This document shows, in pieces, positions 55,806 to 64,000 of a stretch of 64,000 nt of DNA. The translations under genes were made by a program, and so were the position numbers. Every line of letters starts with the position of its first letter. Position 1 is the first letter of the stretch. Below the pieces are notes generated by a model. The model was not told where the DNA came from. It did no database searches and was given only the letters and a program-made list of their open reading frames with translations. The DNA is taken from NCBI GenBank assembly GCA_016938655.1, contig JAFGUG010000026.1:62001-126000 (forward strand), given 5' to 3'. The stretch is from Thiotrichales bacterium. Its GTDB lineage: Bacteria > Pseudomonadota > Gammaproteobacteria > Thiomicrospirales > Thiomicrospiraceae.

Positions 55806-57107
55806 ATGCCAAGCCCTTCATTTTTCTTCCAACGTCGTTTTTTGCCCCTTTTTTGGGTGCAATTTCTTGGCGCATTTAATGATAACCTCTATAAAAATGC
55901 GATGGTGATGCTCATTACCTTTCAGTTGAGTTTGTCGGTTGAACAGACGGGGCTCTACATCACCTTAGCGGCAGGCCTGTTCATTTTACCGTTTTTTCTG
56001 TTCTCTTCTATTGCGGGCCAGCTGGCGGATCACTTTCCAAAATCGATTCTGATTCGCAAAATTAAACTCATTGAAATTCTTATTATGGCCACCGGTGCAA
56101 TCGGATTTTTATCGATGCAGCTGGAGTGGTTGTTTGTCGCACTGTTTTTAATGGGCACGCAATCGGCTTTTTTTGGGCCGATTAAATACTCTATTTTGCC
56201 AGAAGTGTTGGGGAGTGATGAGTTGCTTCGAGGTAATGCGCTGTTCAGTGGTTCAACTTTTATTGCGATTTTGTTAGGCACCATTGTCGGTGGCATGGGC
56301 ATTATGTTGGATAACGGCGCGCAGGTGGTGTCCGGGTTAATTCTGTTTTTTGCTATTTTGGGGTATGGATTAAGCTTATTGGTACCCAAAACCGAGTTGG
56401 CCTCTGCAAAGGTGGTGATTGATAAAAACATTGCACGCAGTACTTGGCAAATTGTGCAGGGTTGTCGTGTTTATAAAGCCTCTTTTTTTGCAGTATTAGC
56501 CATCTCTTGGTTCTGGTTTATGGGGGCGGTGTTATTAAGTCAAATTCCGAGTTTTGTTAAATTTACTTTGCAAGCGAACGAACAGGTGGTGGTGGCTTTT
56601 TTAACGGTGTTTTCTGTTGGCATTGCGATGGGTGCGATGGCAATCAGTTCACTTTTAAAATCCCAGCTCACCTTGCGTTATCATCCGTGGTTATTAGTGT
56701 TCATGTCGGTATTTTTGTTGCTGAGTGTGGCGGTTGCTGGCACGGTTAACAGTGCATTACTAAGTAGCGAGATGACATTATTGGATTTAAGTGCGTTTTT
56801 AAGTATGTGGCCGCAGAATTTATCGTTACTGTTTATGTTTGCTTTAGCATTGGTTGGTGGCGCTTATATCGTGCCGTTATACACCCAGTTGCAAATTAAA
56901 ACCCCTGCGGTTTCTCGTGCTAGAATGATTGCCGTTAATAATATCCTCAACGCCTTTTTAATGGTGTTGTCCTCAATTTTAATTATGGTTGGCTTCTCGT
57001 TTGATTTGAGTCTGTCTACTATGTTGCTGTTATTAGGCGTGTTTAACCTTTTAATGGCAGGTTGGTTTGTGCGTAAGGTAAGGAGTCACAATGAAGTGGT
57101 TATTTAA
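55806..57107 (+). CDS. lplT: Lysophospholipid transporter, MFS family
   Basis: The 433-residue MFS protein has 12 predicted membrane helices, with WVQFLGAFNDNLYKNAMVM near the start, which is characteristic of LplT. LplT flips lysophospholipids inward for reacylation by Aas. Its gene overlaps aas by 17 bases, as in enteric bacteria where the two are also paired. A CAGGCCTG copy at 55972 encodes AAGLFI. Confidence 0.88.
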   Translation: MPSPSFFFQRRFLPLFWVQFLGAFNDNLYKNAMVMLITFQLSLSVEQTGLYITLAAGLFILPFFLFSSIAGQLADHFPKSILIRKIKLIEILIMATGAIGFLSMQLEWLFVALFLMGTQSAFFGPIKYSILPEVLGSDELLRGNALFSGSTFIAILLGTIVGGMGIMLDNGAQVVSGLILFFAILGYGLSLLVPKTELASAKVVIDKNIARSTWQIVQGCRVYKASFFAVLAISWFWFMGAVLLSQIPSFVKFTLQANEQVVVAFLTVFSVGIAMGAMAISSLLKSQLTLRYHPWLLVFMSVFLLLSVAVAGTVNSALLSSEMTLLDLSAFLSMWPQNLSLLFMFALALVGGAYIVPLYTQLQIKTPAVSRARMIAVNNILNAFLMVLSSILIMVGFSFDLSLSTMLLLLGVFNLLMAGWFVRKVRSHNEVVI

Positions 57108-59256
57108 ATCATTTGTTAAATTAATGTTTAAACTGCTGTATCGCGTTGAGGTGAAAGGCTTAGAAAATTACCATGCCGTTGATCAAGAAAAACAACCACT
57201 TTTGATTGTAGCCAATCATGTTTCTCTGTTAGATGGCCCGCTCATTGAACTGTTTGTTCCGGGCGAAACCACCTTTATGGTTGGCGAGAATCACGCCAAA
57301 AAATGGTACGGTAAAGCAGTGTTGTATTTTAGCCATTTTTTTACCGTCAACATGAACAGCCCCTATGCAGCTAAGCACATGATTACCGAGTTAAAACAAG
57401 GCAAGCAGTGCATGATTTTCCCCGAAGGTCGCATTACCACCACGGGCGGTTTAATGAAAGTCTACGAAGGCACCGCAATGGTGGCCGATAAGACCGGTGC
57501 GGCCATTTTACCCATCTTTATTCAAGGCGCGGAGTTAAGCAAATTCTCCTATTTAAATGGTCAGTTTTTTGCCTACATTAAACAGGTCTGCTTTCCTAAA
57601 ATCACCCTGACCCTCTTACCGGCACAAAAGTTAAAAGTGCCTGTAGAACTTAAAGGTCATCACAAACATCGTACGCTCAAGAAACAGCTGTTCACCTTGA
57701 TGCGTAACCTCTCTTATGAAGGGCAAGACACAAACAGAACCCTTTTTAAGGGGTTGTTGCATGCCCAAAAAACTTATCACGCGAAAGATATCTGTATTGA
57801 GGACATTAACGACCAAGTTTTAAGTGTTAACAAATTGGTGATTGCCTCTGCGGTCTTAGGTAAACAACTGCATAACGTGTTGGGTGATGAGAAGCGTGTG
57901 GGTTTGATGCTACCGAATGTGACCGGCATGCCAGCGACGTTTTTTGCCTTACAAGCTTACGGCCATGTGCCAGCGATGATTAACTTCACCGCGGGCTTAA
58001 AGGCCATGACATCGGCTTGTCAAACCGCGGAGTTAAACACCATTATTACCTCACAACGGTTTGTGGATGCGTTTGAATTGCAACCGGTGATTGAAGAAAT
58101 GCAAACGTGTGTTCGGTTTATCTATTTAGAAGAGATACGCGAAAAAATTGGTTTGCCGCAAAAGTTAGCAGGCCTGATCAAAAATAAGGACTCTCTACCC
58201 GGTGTAAAGGTTGATGCAAGTGAAGAGGCGGTGGTTTTGTTTACCTCAGGTTCAGAGGGCGTCCCAAAAGGGGTGGTCCTGTCACATAAAAATATCATCA
58301 GTAATATTGAGCAAATTACCTCGATGTTGACGTTATTGCCAGGCGAGAAAATTTTTAATGCCCTGCCAACTTTCCACAGTTTTGGGCTTGCGGCTGGGAT
58401 GTTATGGCCAATTTTAAAAGGGGCTCGGGTCTTTTTATATCCGTCACCGTTACACTATGGCGTGGTGCCAGAGATGGCCTATCAAACCAATGCACGTTTG
58501 ATGTTTGGCACCGATACCTTCTTTAGTGGGTATGCACGTAAAGCGGATGCGTATGATTTTTACAGTGTTCGAGCGATGGTTTCTGGGGCGGAGCGTCTGC
58601 GTCCAGAAACCCGTCAAATTTACGCCGAAAAGTTTCATACGCCTATTTTTGAAGGGTATGGCGTAACCGAAACATCGCCTGTGCTCTCTGTAAACATCCC
58701 TACCGCGTTTAAAAACGGTTCGGTAGGGCAGTTTGTGCCAGAGGTAGAGTATCGTCTTGAAGAGATTCCTGGGATAGATTGTGGTGGTCGATTACACGTT
58801 AAAGGTCCGAACATTATGCTCGGCTACTTAATGCCAGATAATCCGGGTGTGTTAGTGCCGCCCAAAGATGGCTGGCACGATACGGGTGATATTGTTGAAG
58901 TCGATGAAGACGACTATGTTTGGATTAAAGGGCGCGCTAAACGATTTGCTAAAATTGGCGGTGAGATGGTGTCATTAACCGCTGTTGAAACCTATATTAA
59001 CGAAGCCAGTCCAGATGGTCATCACGTGGTGGTTTCCGTGCCCGATGAGCGTAAAGGTGAGCGTTTAGTCTTGGTAACGGACGACAATTCCTTAAGTCGA
59101 AATACCATTACCATTGCGGCTAAAGAGCATAAGGTAGCGGATATTATGATTCCAAAAACCATTATTTTGGTGGAAGCGATTCCAGTATTGGGTACGGGTA
59201 AAACCAATTACCCAGAGGTTCAAGAGATTGCCGAGCACCACTTTTATACGCCCTAA
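57091..59256 (+). CDS. aas: Bifunctional acyl-ACP synthetase / 2-acylglycerophosphoethanolamine acyltransferase
   Basis: The 721-residue protein joins a PlsC acyltransferase domain (VANHVSLLDGP, FPEGRITTTGGLMKVYEGTA) to an AMP-dependent acyl-ACP synthetase domain (LFTSGSEGVPKGVVLSHKN at about residue 383, then YGVTETSPV and GWHDTGDIVEVDED). This is the domain order and size of E. coli Aas. It reacylates lysophosphatidylethanolamine in the inner membrane. A terminator follows 45 bases after the stop. Confidence 0.93.
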   Translation: MKWLFKSFVKLMFKLLYRVEVKGLENYHAVDQEKQPLLIVANHVSLLDGPLIELFVPGETTFMVGENHAKKWYGKAVLYFSHFFTVNMNSPYAAKHMITELKQGKQCMIFPEGRITTTGGLMKVYEGTAMVADKTGAAILPIFIQGAELSKFSYLNGQFFAYIKQVCFPKITLTLLPAQKLKVPVELKGHHKHRTLKKQLFTLMRNLSYEGQDTNRTLFKGLLHAQKTYHAKDICIEDINDQVLSVNKLVIASAVLGKQLHNVLGDEKRVGLMLPNVTGMPATFFALQAYGHVPAMINFTAGLKAMTSACQTAELNTIITSQRFVDAFELQPVIEEMQTCVRFIYLEEIREKIGLPQKLAGLIKNKDSLPGVKVDASEEAVVLFTSGSEGVPKGVVLSHKNIISNIEQITSMLTLLPGEKIFNALPTFHSFGLAAGMLWPILKGARVFLYPSPLHYGVVPEMAYQTNARLMFGTDTFFSGYARKADAYDFYSVRAMVSGAERLRPETRQIYAEKFHTPIFEGYGVTETSPVLSVNIPTAFKNGSVGQFVPEVEYRLEEIPGIDCGGRLHVKGPNIMLGYLMPDNPGVLVPPKDGWHDTGDIVEVDEDDYVWIKGRAKRFAKIGGEMVSLTAVETYINEASPDGHHVVVSVPDERKGERLVLVTDDNSLSRNTITIAAKEHKVADIMIPKTIILVEAIPVLGTGKTNYPEVQEIAEHHFYTP

Positions 59257-59300
59257 AACAGGCAAAGGTTACGTGACACTCAAGCCGTTTGATTAAATTA

Positions 59301-59329
59301 AAAAGGCCACCTTAAATCGGTGGCCTTTT
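59301..59329. terminator. Terminator hairpin between aas and the lipoprotein gene
   Basis: AAAAGGCCACC and GGTGGCCTTTT form a perfect 11-base stem around a 7-base loop. Four to five T residues follow on either strand, so it may serve both convergent genes. Confidence 0.8.
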
Positions 59330-59356
59330 GCGTTGTTGGGGGCAGTTTTGCAACCC

Positions 59357-60331
59357 TTAGTAACGGTAGAGTCCTTCATCATCCAAATAACCATCGTTAT
59401 TTGCGTCCACTTCAATTAGGTAACCCGAACCATAGAAAGTGACCCAAGCAACCGAACGGTCACCGCGTAAACGAAGCTGGCCGGATTCTGGGTAGTCGTA
59501 AGCACCGATAACCAGGGGTTCGATGGTGCTGATGTTGACGTAACCTAGACTTCCGTCATACAGTTCGCCCGATAAGGTTTGGTTTTCTGGGTAGACGCCT
59601 TCATCCACCACCTCCTGCCAATTTCTGAGCATATAGGTTTTTCTGAGTTGGCGATCACGAATCACCATATTTGAGGTGGTAAAAAATAACGGGTAGGCTT
59701 CTTGAAAACGGCTCTGACCATTAAGGGTGTAATTGACACCGTAGTAATCATCACGGTAGTTAAACGCTTCAAAACCGATGTTTAAATCGTAGCCGTAATC
59801 ACTGTATTCGCCATAGCCTTCGAGGTAGAAATAACCGTTATATACCTGCTGATTATCACAGTAATTACTGGCGCGGGCGGTGACGTCAATATAGTCGGTT
59901 TGGTTGTCATAAAAACCCACATAATCAAGGTAGCCGCCGCATAATCCAACGTAGGTGTCGTCAACCGAACGTGCTACTTTAAGGTTTGCTAAATTTGTTT
60001 GTATGTTGCGTGCTTGCAGAGTACGGGGTTGTCGACTAGTTGTTGCGGTTTTTGTGACGGGCGCAGTTGTGGTGGATTCAGGGGTTAAGAGTGTGCGTGG
60101 TGTCAGGCTTCGAGTTACCGTGCGTGTGCCGGTTAAATCGCTCACAGTCAGGCTGTAGGTAACGGCGCTGACATTATCAATAAACTGATTGGCGACGACG
60201 GCTGAGCTGAGGTAAGCGGGCTGGGTATTACCCGTATAGCTGCTGAGGTCACTTGAATCGTTTTGGTTGCAACCTGATAAGGCGATAACCGTGACAGTTA
60301 GCGCTGAAGTTGCCAAATATCGTTGTTTCAT
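59357..60331 (-). CDS. Lipoprotein of unknown function with acidic C-terminal repeat-like motif
   Basis: The 324-residue protein has a lipobox (ALSGC). A low-complexity Thr/Pro-rich stretch follows (about residues 55-110), then a tyrosine- and aspartate-rich domain (GGYLDYVGFYDNQ, DDYYGVNYTLNGQ). The C-terminus DANNDGYLDDEGLY resembles an EF-hand or dockerin-like calcium loop. Two cysteines (LCGGY, NYCDNQ) could form a disulfide. I do not recognise the family. It is followed on the minus strand by nothing in the 28 bases before the terminator. Confidence 0.7.
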   Translation of the reverse strand: MKQRYLATSALTVTVIALSGCNQNDSSDLSSYTGNTQPAYLSSAVVANQFIDNVSAVTYSLTVSDLTGTRTVTRSLTPRTLLTPESTTTAPVTKTATTSRQPRTLQARNIQTNLANLKVARSVDDTYVGLCGGYLDYVGFYDNQTDYIDVTARASNYCDNQQVYNGYFYLEGYGEYSDYGYDLNIGFEAFNYRDDYYGVNYTLNGQSRFQEAYPLFFTTSNMVIRDRQLRKTYMLRNWQEVVDEGVYPENQTLSGELYDGSLGYVNISTIEPLVIGAYDYPESGQLRLRGDRSVAWVTFYGSGYLIEVDANNDGYLDDEGLYRY

Positions 60332-60402
60332 GCACGTGCCCTCAAGGTTCGATTTTTAAGTAATCTTACCGCTTTTACCCTGAAGACACTCTTAATTTAA
60401 CC

Positions 60403-62133
60403 TTACCTTTTGTACAGGGTTGCCAACTTAGATTCTGCTTTTTGGGATTTAAGTAGGCCTGCTTGGTTGGGTGAATCAAAGGTTTTCAGTGCTTCGGCCA
60501 ACTGGTCAATGACTCGGCTATCAAGTGGCGATTCGCTGTATAAACTGGCCTCAAGTTGTTGTATCAAGGCTTGTAAGTTAGTGTCGTTGAGTTCTGAAAA
60601 GTGCTGAATATTGTGCTGCTTTTTGAGCCACTGTTTGAGGGCTGGATACAGTGAATCCGGTGGTAATTGACACAAGGAATCAATATCTGACCAGGCCTGC
60701 TGAGTTTTGATTTTGGCTTGTTCTTCTGCCACTTGTTGTGGGGTAGCTGAGCTTAAAACGGCGGCATTCGCTTGGCGTTTTTGTTTAATAAACAACGCAA
60801 CGGTTGCCAACCATAACATTGCAAATAGGGCGGTCAGCCACGGCCAGATAGAGGATACCGTTCCTGTCCCGCCCTGAGTGCCACCAGGGGTTGCAGTTAA
60901 GCCTTGGCTTGGAAGGGTGCAGTCCACTAAGTTTTGTTGTTCAACGAGTGCCCCTTTCACCTCAAACGTTTTGGCAGGCAAGACGGTTTTATCGAGTTGA
61001 TTGGTTTGGGTATTCCACCAATAAACCACCTGTTCAGGCAGTGTTAAGGTGCCGGCCTGAGTTGGAATAATAGAACGTTTAAACTGTTTAACGGTGTTAA
61101 TACCAGACACCGAAGGGCGTTCAGTGCTCAGAGGTTTCTCTGGGTAAACCTTGTAATTGGATTGCGACAGTAACGTTAAGTTTGGTAACTGGCTGGCTTT
61201 TTGGCCTTGCACACTCATGGTAATGGTTTGCGTTAGGGTGTCGCCGATGCGAATTTCATCCCCAGTGGGTTGAGTCCATTTGTCGGCTAAGGTGAGTGAT
61301 TGGGTGGGCAACCAACTGTTGGTCGCTTGCTCTGCAAAACTAGGTGGTTCAACTTGCACATCCAACTCAATGGCCTTGGCAAACTCTTTAACCGAACGCA
61401 ACTGCCCAGCGTATTGAATGCGGCCGTTAAACAGGGGTGGGTCAATGGCAATTTTGCCACTGGATTGTGGATAGAGTGCGTAGATCCATTCGTAGACGGT
61501 AAAGTTTTTACCTTGAATCTGTTTTTGATAAACGGTTTGTTCCTTTAAGGATTCCAACATCATTTTTTCGAACTTGGGCGGACGAATCATGCCATCTACA
61601 TAGCGACCTTGATGATAAAAACGTAAGGTGTAAATCACTTGTTGTTGAACATAAGGGGTGGCGACATCGACGGATGATTCCAAGAAAAACGGTTGCAGGG
61701 CGGTGCCGCTGTGTTCCACTTTGATTGGACTGACGTTAATGGTGTAGGGCTGACTTAATACGTTTTCAAATTCAAAAGGGGGAATAACTAACTGACCTTC
61801 CTGTTTGGGTAACAGCTGCACTAACCATGTGGTACTGGACTGAAAATCGCCATTGATCATTTGAATGTTGTTGCTGCGTTGTGAACCCAACACCTCAAAC
61901 TGATCCTTTAGGGCGGATAGGTCAAGCTGCCCGGTAATGACCTGAAAATCGGCCGTAATTTTTAAGGTAATAATGTCCCCAAATTCAATGTTTTGGCGAT
62001 CACTTTCAACGGTGATGCTGTTCGCCAAAGCGACATTGAAGAAGCCTAATAAAAGCATGAATGCGGTTAGCTTTAAGAGGCGTTGCATAAACTGCTCTAG
62101 CGTGTGTTGAGTGTGTTTAATTCGCTTTACCAT
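60403..62133 (-). CDS. batD: BatD-like protein (oxygen tolerance / aerotolerance operon)
   Basis: The 576-residue protein has an N-terminal signal, tandem Ig-like domains (ITVESDRQNIEFGDIITLKI, IRIGDTLTQTITMSVQGQKA), a membrane helix near 445-465 and a cytosolic tail, which is the BatD layout. The ATG at 62133 overlaps the stop of the upstream gene as ATGGTAA; a start at 62088 (MQRLLKLTAF) would give a cleaner signal peptide and cannot be excluded. The Bat proteins act in the envelope of many bacteria in an incompletely defined way. A CAGGCCTGC copy lies at 60692. Confidence 0.88.
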   Translation of the reverse strand: MVKRIKHTQHTLEQFMQRLLKLTAFMLLLGFFNVALANSITVESDRQNIEFGDIITLKITADFQVITGQLDLSALKDQFEVLGSQRSNNIQMINGDFQSSTTWLVQLLPKQEGQLVIPPFEFENVLSQPYTINVSPIKVEHSGTALQPFFLESSVDVATPYVQQQVIYTLRFYHQGRYVDGMIRPPKFEKMMLESLKEQTVYQKQIQGKNFTVYEWIYALYPQSSGKIAIDPPLFNGRIQYAGQLRSVKEFAKAIELDVQVEPPSFAEQATNSWLPTQSLTLADKWTQPTGDEIRIGDTLTQTITMSVQGQKASQLPNLTLLSQSNYKVYPEKPLSTERPSVSGINTVKQFKRSIIPTQAGTLTLPEQVVYWWNTQTNQLDKTVLPAKTFEVKGALVEQQNLVDCTLPSQGLTATPGGTQGGTGTVSSIWPWLTALFAMLWLATVALFIKQKRQANAAVLSSATPQQVAEEQAKIKTQQAWSDIDSLCQLPPDSLYPALKQWLKKQHNIQHFSELNDTNLQALIQQLEASLYSESPLDSRVIDQLAEALKTFDSPNQAGLLKSQKAESKLATLYKR

Positions 62134-64000
62134 ATCTTTTCTGCCGGGTTAGATAACGGGGTTTTTTGGCCGTTTTGGTTATTGTTTCTGGGGTTGTTTT
62201 GTTGTTGATACTGGTAGTCAAATTTGCGTTTTAAAAACAGGCCGGGTTGATCTGGAATCTGTTTTAACCAGTTGTCGGTGGCACGTTGCTGCTCTTGTTC
62301 TTTTATCTCAGCTAACGACTGCGTTGATTTTGGTTCTTTTTCATCTAAGCCGGCACCTTTAGATGCTTCTGGTTCCGTTGGTGTTTCACGGGCTTCCCCA
62401 GTTTCTGGGGTTTCAGTGTGGTCAGTCAACCCTTCACCTTCGGTGGTCTCTTCAGGACTTGGATTAGGTTGCTCTCCCTCTTTTGTGTCTTCGCCTTTTA
62501 ATTGAGTAGAGGAGGCCTGATCTTTTTGGTCTTTTTGCGCCTCTTTGGCCTGACCTTGCTCTTCAGAATCGGTGGTTTTTTGATCGTCACTGCCGTCTTT
62601 TTCAGGCGGTTTGTTCTTGTCGTTTTGTTGATTTTGCTGGCTTGGACTTTTATCCGCTAGACTCGGTTGATCGGTTTGCGGTGTGTCGTCTTGCGAGGGT
62701 TTTTGGGGTTCTGGTTTTTGGTTCTCTTTACTCTCTGCTTTTTCGGTACTAGGTTCATCCGAGTCCATTCCAGAATCACTGGTTTCAGTTTGATTCTGTT
62801 TTTGTTGTTCCAATAATTGATTAACCAGTTCTAGGTTACTCTGAGCATCGGCTAACTTAGGTTGCAATTTCAAGGCTTGTTCATAGGCCTGCTTAGCCTC
62901 TTCTAACTTGCCCTGTTTTGCCAGCGCATTCCCAAGGTTGTAGTGCCCTTTGGCACTGGGGTCTTGTTTAAATTGATTGGCCGCTTCGTTGTATTTACCC
63001 AGACGATACAGGGTGGCACCTTTCCACTCTGGCGATTCAAACAACGCCTCAGCCGCTTGGTATTTTTGTTGCTGCCAAGCTTCGTAGCCTTGTTGATCAG
63101 GGGTTTCAAAGACCTCAATAAAATCCGGCAGTTTGGTTTCGTTTTTGGCCGCTTCGGCATAGCTTGGCGGGCTATAAACAGCCCCATAGGGCAGAACCAC
63201 TAATAGGGTTACACTAAATAACCAGCCTCGTCGATAAGCAAAGGCGAGCATGAGCATTAGAGCAATAATCAACGCTGCCCCTTCGTCGAGTTTGTGTAAT
63301 ACCTCTTTGCCGTTTTTCTCTTGTTTCTCTTTGGCAATGGCGCCTAAGTTACTGGGAATAAGTAGGGCTAAATCGCTCTCATCGACTTTAAGTGGCGTGA
63401 GGGCCGCACCGGTTGCACTGCTTAATTTTTGAAATTCGGCATAGGGCAGTTTGGGGGTGATAATCTGTTCATTCTCATCACGCAGTAGCCCGTAATCTGG
63501 AATATTAACCGTGCCACCAGCTTGGGTGCCGACCGCTAAAATACTCAGACTTAAATTGCGTTTGTTTAACCAAGATTCAATCGCTTTACGTTGGTTCGGT
63601 TCGATATCATCCGTGACCCAAATTAGATGGCCTTGGTTGATTTGCGCGGCCTCAAACATCTTTTCGGCCAGCTGCATCGCCTCGAGTGGATTGGAGCCGT
63701 ATTTTGGCATAATTAACGGATTTAACACCGGCAGCATTTCCAGTAGGGTTTGGTTGTCTTCAGAGATGGGGGCAATACTGTGCGCCGTGCCCGCATAACC
63801 GACTAAACCGATAGGCAGTTCAGGGTGTTTTTTGAGCAGGTCAACGAGTTTGAAGCGCGCGCGGCTTATGCGGTTAGGCGCGACATCATCGGCCAGCATC
63901 GATAGGGACAAATCTAAGATAATCACGCTACCTTGCTGAATTTTCTCGGCGGGCAATTTTACCGATTTTAAGCTTGGTCCCGCTAAGGCGGTAATGGCTA
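62127..64000 (-). CDS. batB: BatB-BatC-type protein: VWA domain, TPRs and low-complexity tail (N-terminus cut by window edge)
   Basis: The frame stays open upstream of the TTG at 63956 to the window edge, reading ALAGPSLKSVKLPAEKI, so the true start is outside and that TTG is internal. A VWA domain follows with the MIDAS motif ILDLSLSM and later VTDDIE. After membrane helices near 225-260 come TPR repeats (GHYNLGNALAKQGKLEEAKQ) and a long Gln/Glu/Lys/Pro-rich tail. BatB and BatC parts are thus fused. It overlaps batD by 7 bases, so translation is coupled. Confidence 0.9.
   Translation of the reverse strand, partial: AITALAGPSLKSVKLPAEKIQQGSVIILDLSLSMLADDVAPNRISRARFKLVDLLKKHPELPIGLVGYAGTAHSIAPISEDNQTLLEMLPVLNPLIMPKYGSNPLEAMQLAEKMFEAAQINQGHLIWVTDDIEPNQRKAIESWLNKRNLSLSILAVGTQAGGTVNIPDYGLLRDENEQIITPKLPYAEFQKLSSATGAALTPLKVDESDLALLIPSNLGAIAKEKQEKNGKEVLHKLDEGAALIIALMLMLAFAYRRGWLFSVTLLVVLPYGAVYSPPSYAEAAKNETKLPDFIEVFETPDQQGYEAWQQQKYQAAEALFESPEWKGATLYRLGKYNEAANQFKQDPSAKGHYNLGNALAKQGKLEEAKQAYEQALKLQPKLADAQSNLELVNQLLEQQKQNQTETSDSGMDSDEPSTEKAESKENQKPEPQKPSQDDTPQTDQPSLADKSPSQQNQQNDKNKPPEKDGSDDQKTTDSEEQGQAKEAQKDQKDQASSTQLKGEDTKEGEQPNPSPEETTEGEGLTDHTETPETGEARETPTEPEASKGAGLDEKEPKSTQSLAEIKEQEQQRATDNWLKQIPDQPGLFLKRKFDYQYQQQNNPRNNNQNGQKTPLSNPAEKIW

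Larger units (their letters stand above)
5065..60699. repeat. Dispersed CAGGCCTG palindrome family (21 copies)
   Basis: Copies of CAGGCCTG start at 5065, 6247, 6507, 8526, 11012, 15920, 20877, 27887, 30859, 32096, 36978, 39358, 40274, 42653, 42878, 48259, 50237, 50762, 55972, 58169 and 60692. Twenty extend to GCAGGCCTG or CAGGCCTGC and three to AGCAGGCCTGCT. Six copies are intergenic. The interval spans the family; individual copies are 8-12 bases long. Confidence 0.9.

Overview
The window looks like part of a gammaproteobacterial chromosome with moderate-to-low G+C (roughly 42-43% by eye). Gene families (HslR, HemF, PolA, EngB, Aas/LplT, type 2 LeuA), a system II cytochrome c maturation pair (ResB/CcsA) and several periplasmic DsrE-like and rhodanese proteins suggest a sulfur-oxidising relative of Thiomicrospira, Hydrogenovibrio or Thiomicrorhabdus. 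That placement is inference. There are no rRNA or tRNA genes, insertion sequences, prophage genes or CRISPR arrays that I can see. Almost everything is ordinary, densely packed core-type sequence.

Layout. 1-7.2 kb: a truncated DUF389 membrane protein, hslR, hemF, a DUF4197 protein with an M48 lipoprotein protease, a DUF3581 protein, tsaC and thrB. 7.3-11.8 kb: polA, an outer-membrane barrel protein and engB. 11.9-15.8 kb: ResB, CcsA and DsbA, which together act on periplasmic cytochrome c and disulfides. 16-21.3 kb: an acetolactate synthase, then a di-haem peroxidase, a chemoreceptor and a small acidic protein in one direction. 21.3-26.2 kb: an RND efflux pump with its adaptor, and a nitroreductase. 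26.2-26.5 kb: an intergenic DnaA-box cluster beside an AT-rich stretch, a good candidate for oriC. 26.5-34.3 kb: an OxyR-like regulator, MlaA and a complete six-gene Mrp Na+/H+ antiporter operon. 34.3-40.8 kb: a lysine-rich histone-like protein, a small HTH-like protein, a P-type ATPase, a retropepsin-like protease, a CheY-like regulator, an atypical metallo-beta-lactamase-fold protein and an Lrp-type regulator. 40.9-51.7 kb: leuA, a flavin reductase, a periplasmic rhodanese, a Na/Pi transporter, a small lipoprotein, YjbQ, a GGDEF-EAL protein and oligopeptidase A. 51.8-55.7 kb: a porin and two periplasmic DsrE proteins, divergent from an ECF sigma factor and its anti-sigma factor. 55.8-64 kb: LplT-Aas, an unknown lipoprotein and BatD/BatB-BatC.

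Four observations stand out. (1) A candidate replication origin lies at about 26.3 kb: two perfect and several near-perfect DnaA boxes, an 83% A/T block, an apparent flip of GC skew and four parS-type centromere sites in the same window. (2) The palindrome CAGGCCTG, usually extended to GCAGGCCTGC, occurs 21 times in 64 kb where less than one is expected; one copy forms the tip of a terminator. (3) The membrane anti-sigma factor at 55 kb appears to carry a periplasmic DsrE-like domain and sits opposite an operon of two periplasmic DsrE proteins and a porin, suggesting an undescribed envelope sulfur-sensing circuit. (4) The OxyR-like regulator beside the candidate origin keeps the peroxidatic cysteine but has phenylalanine where the resolving cysteine normally sits.
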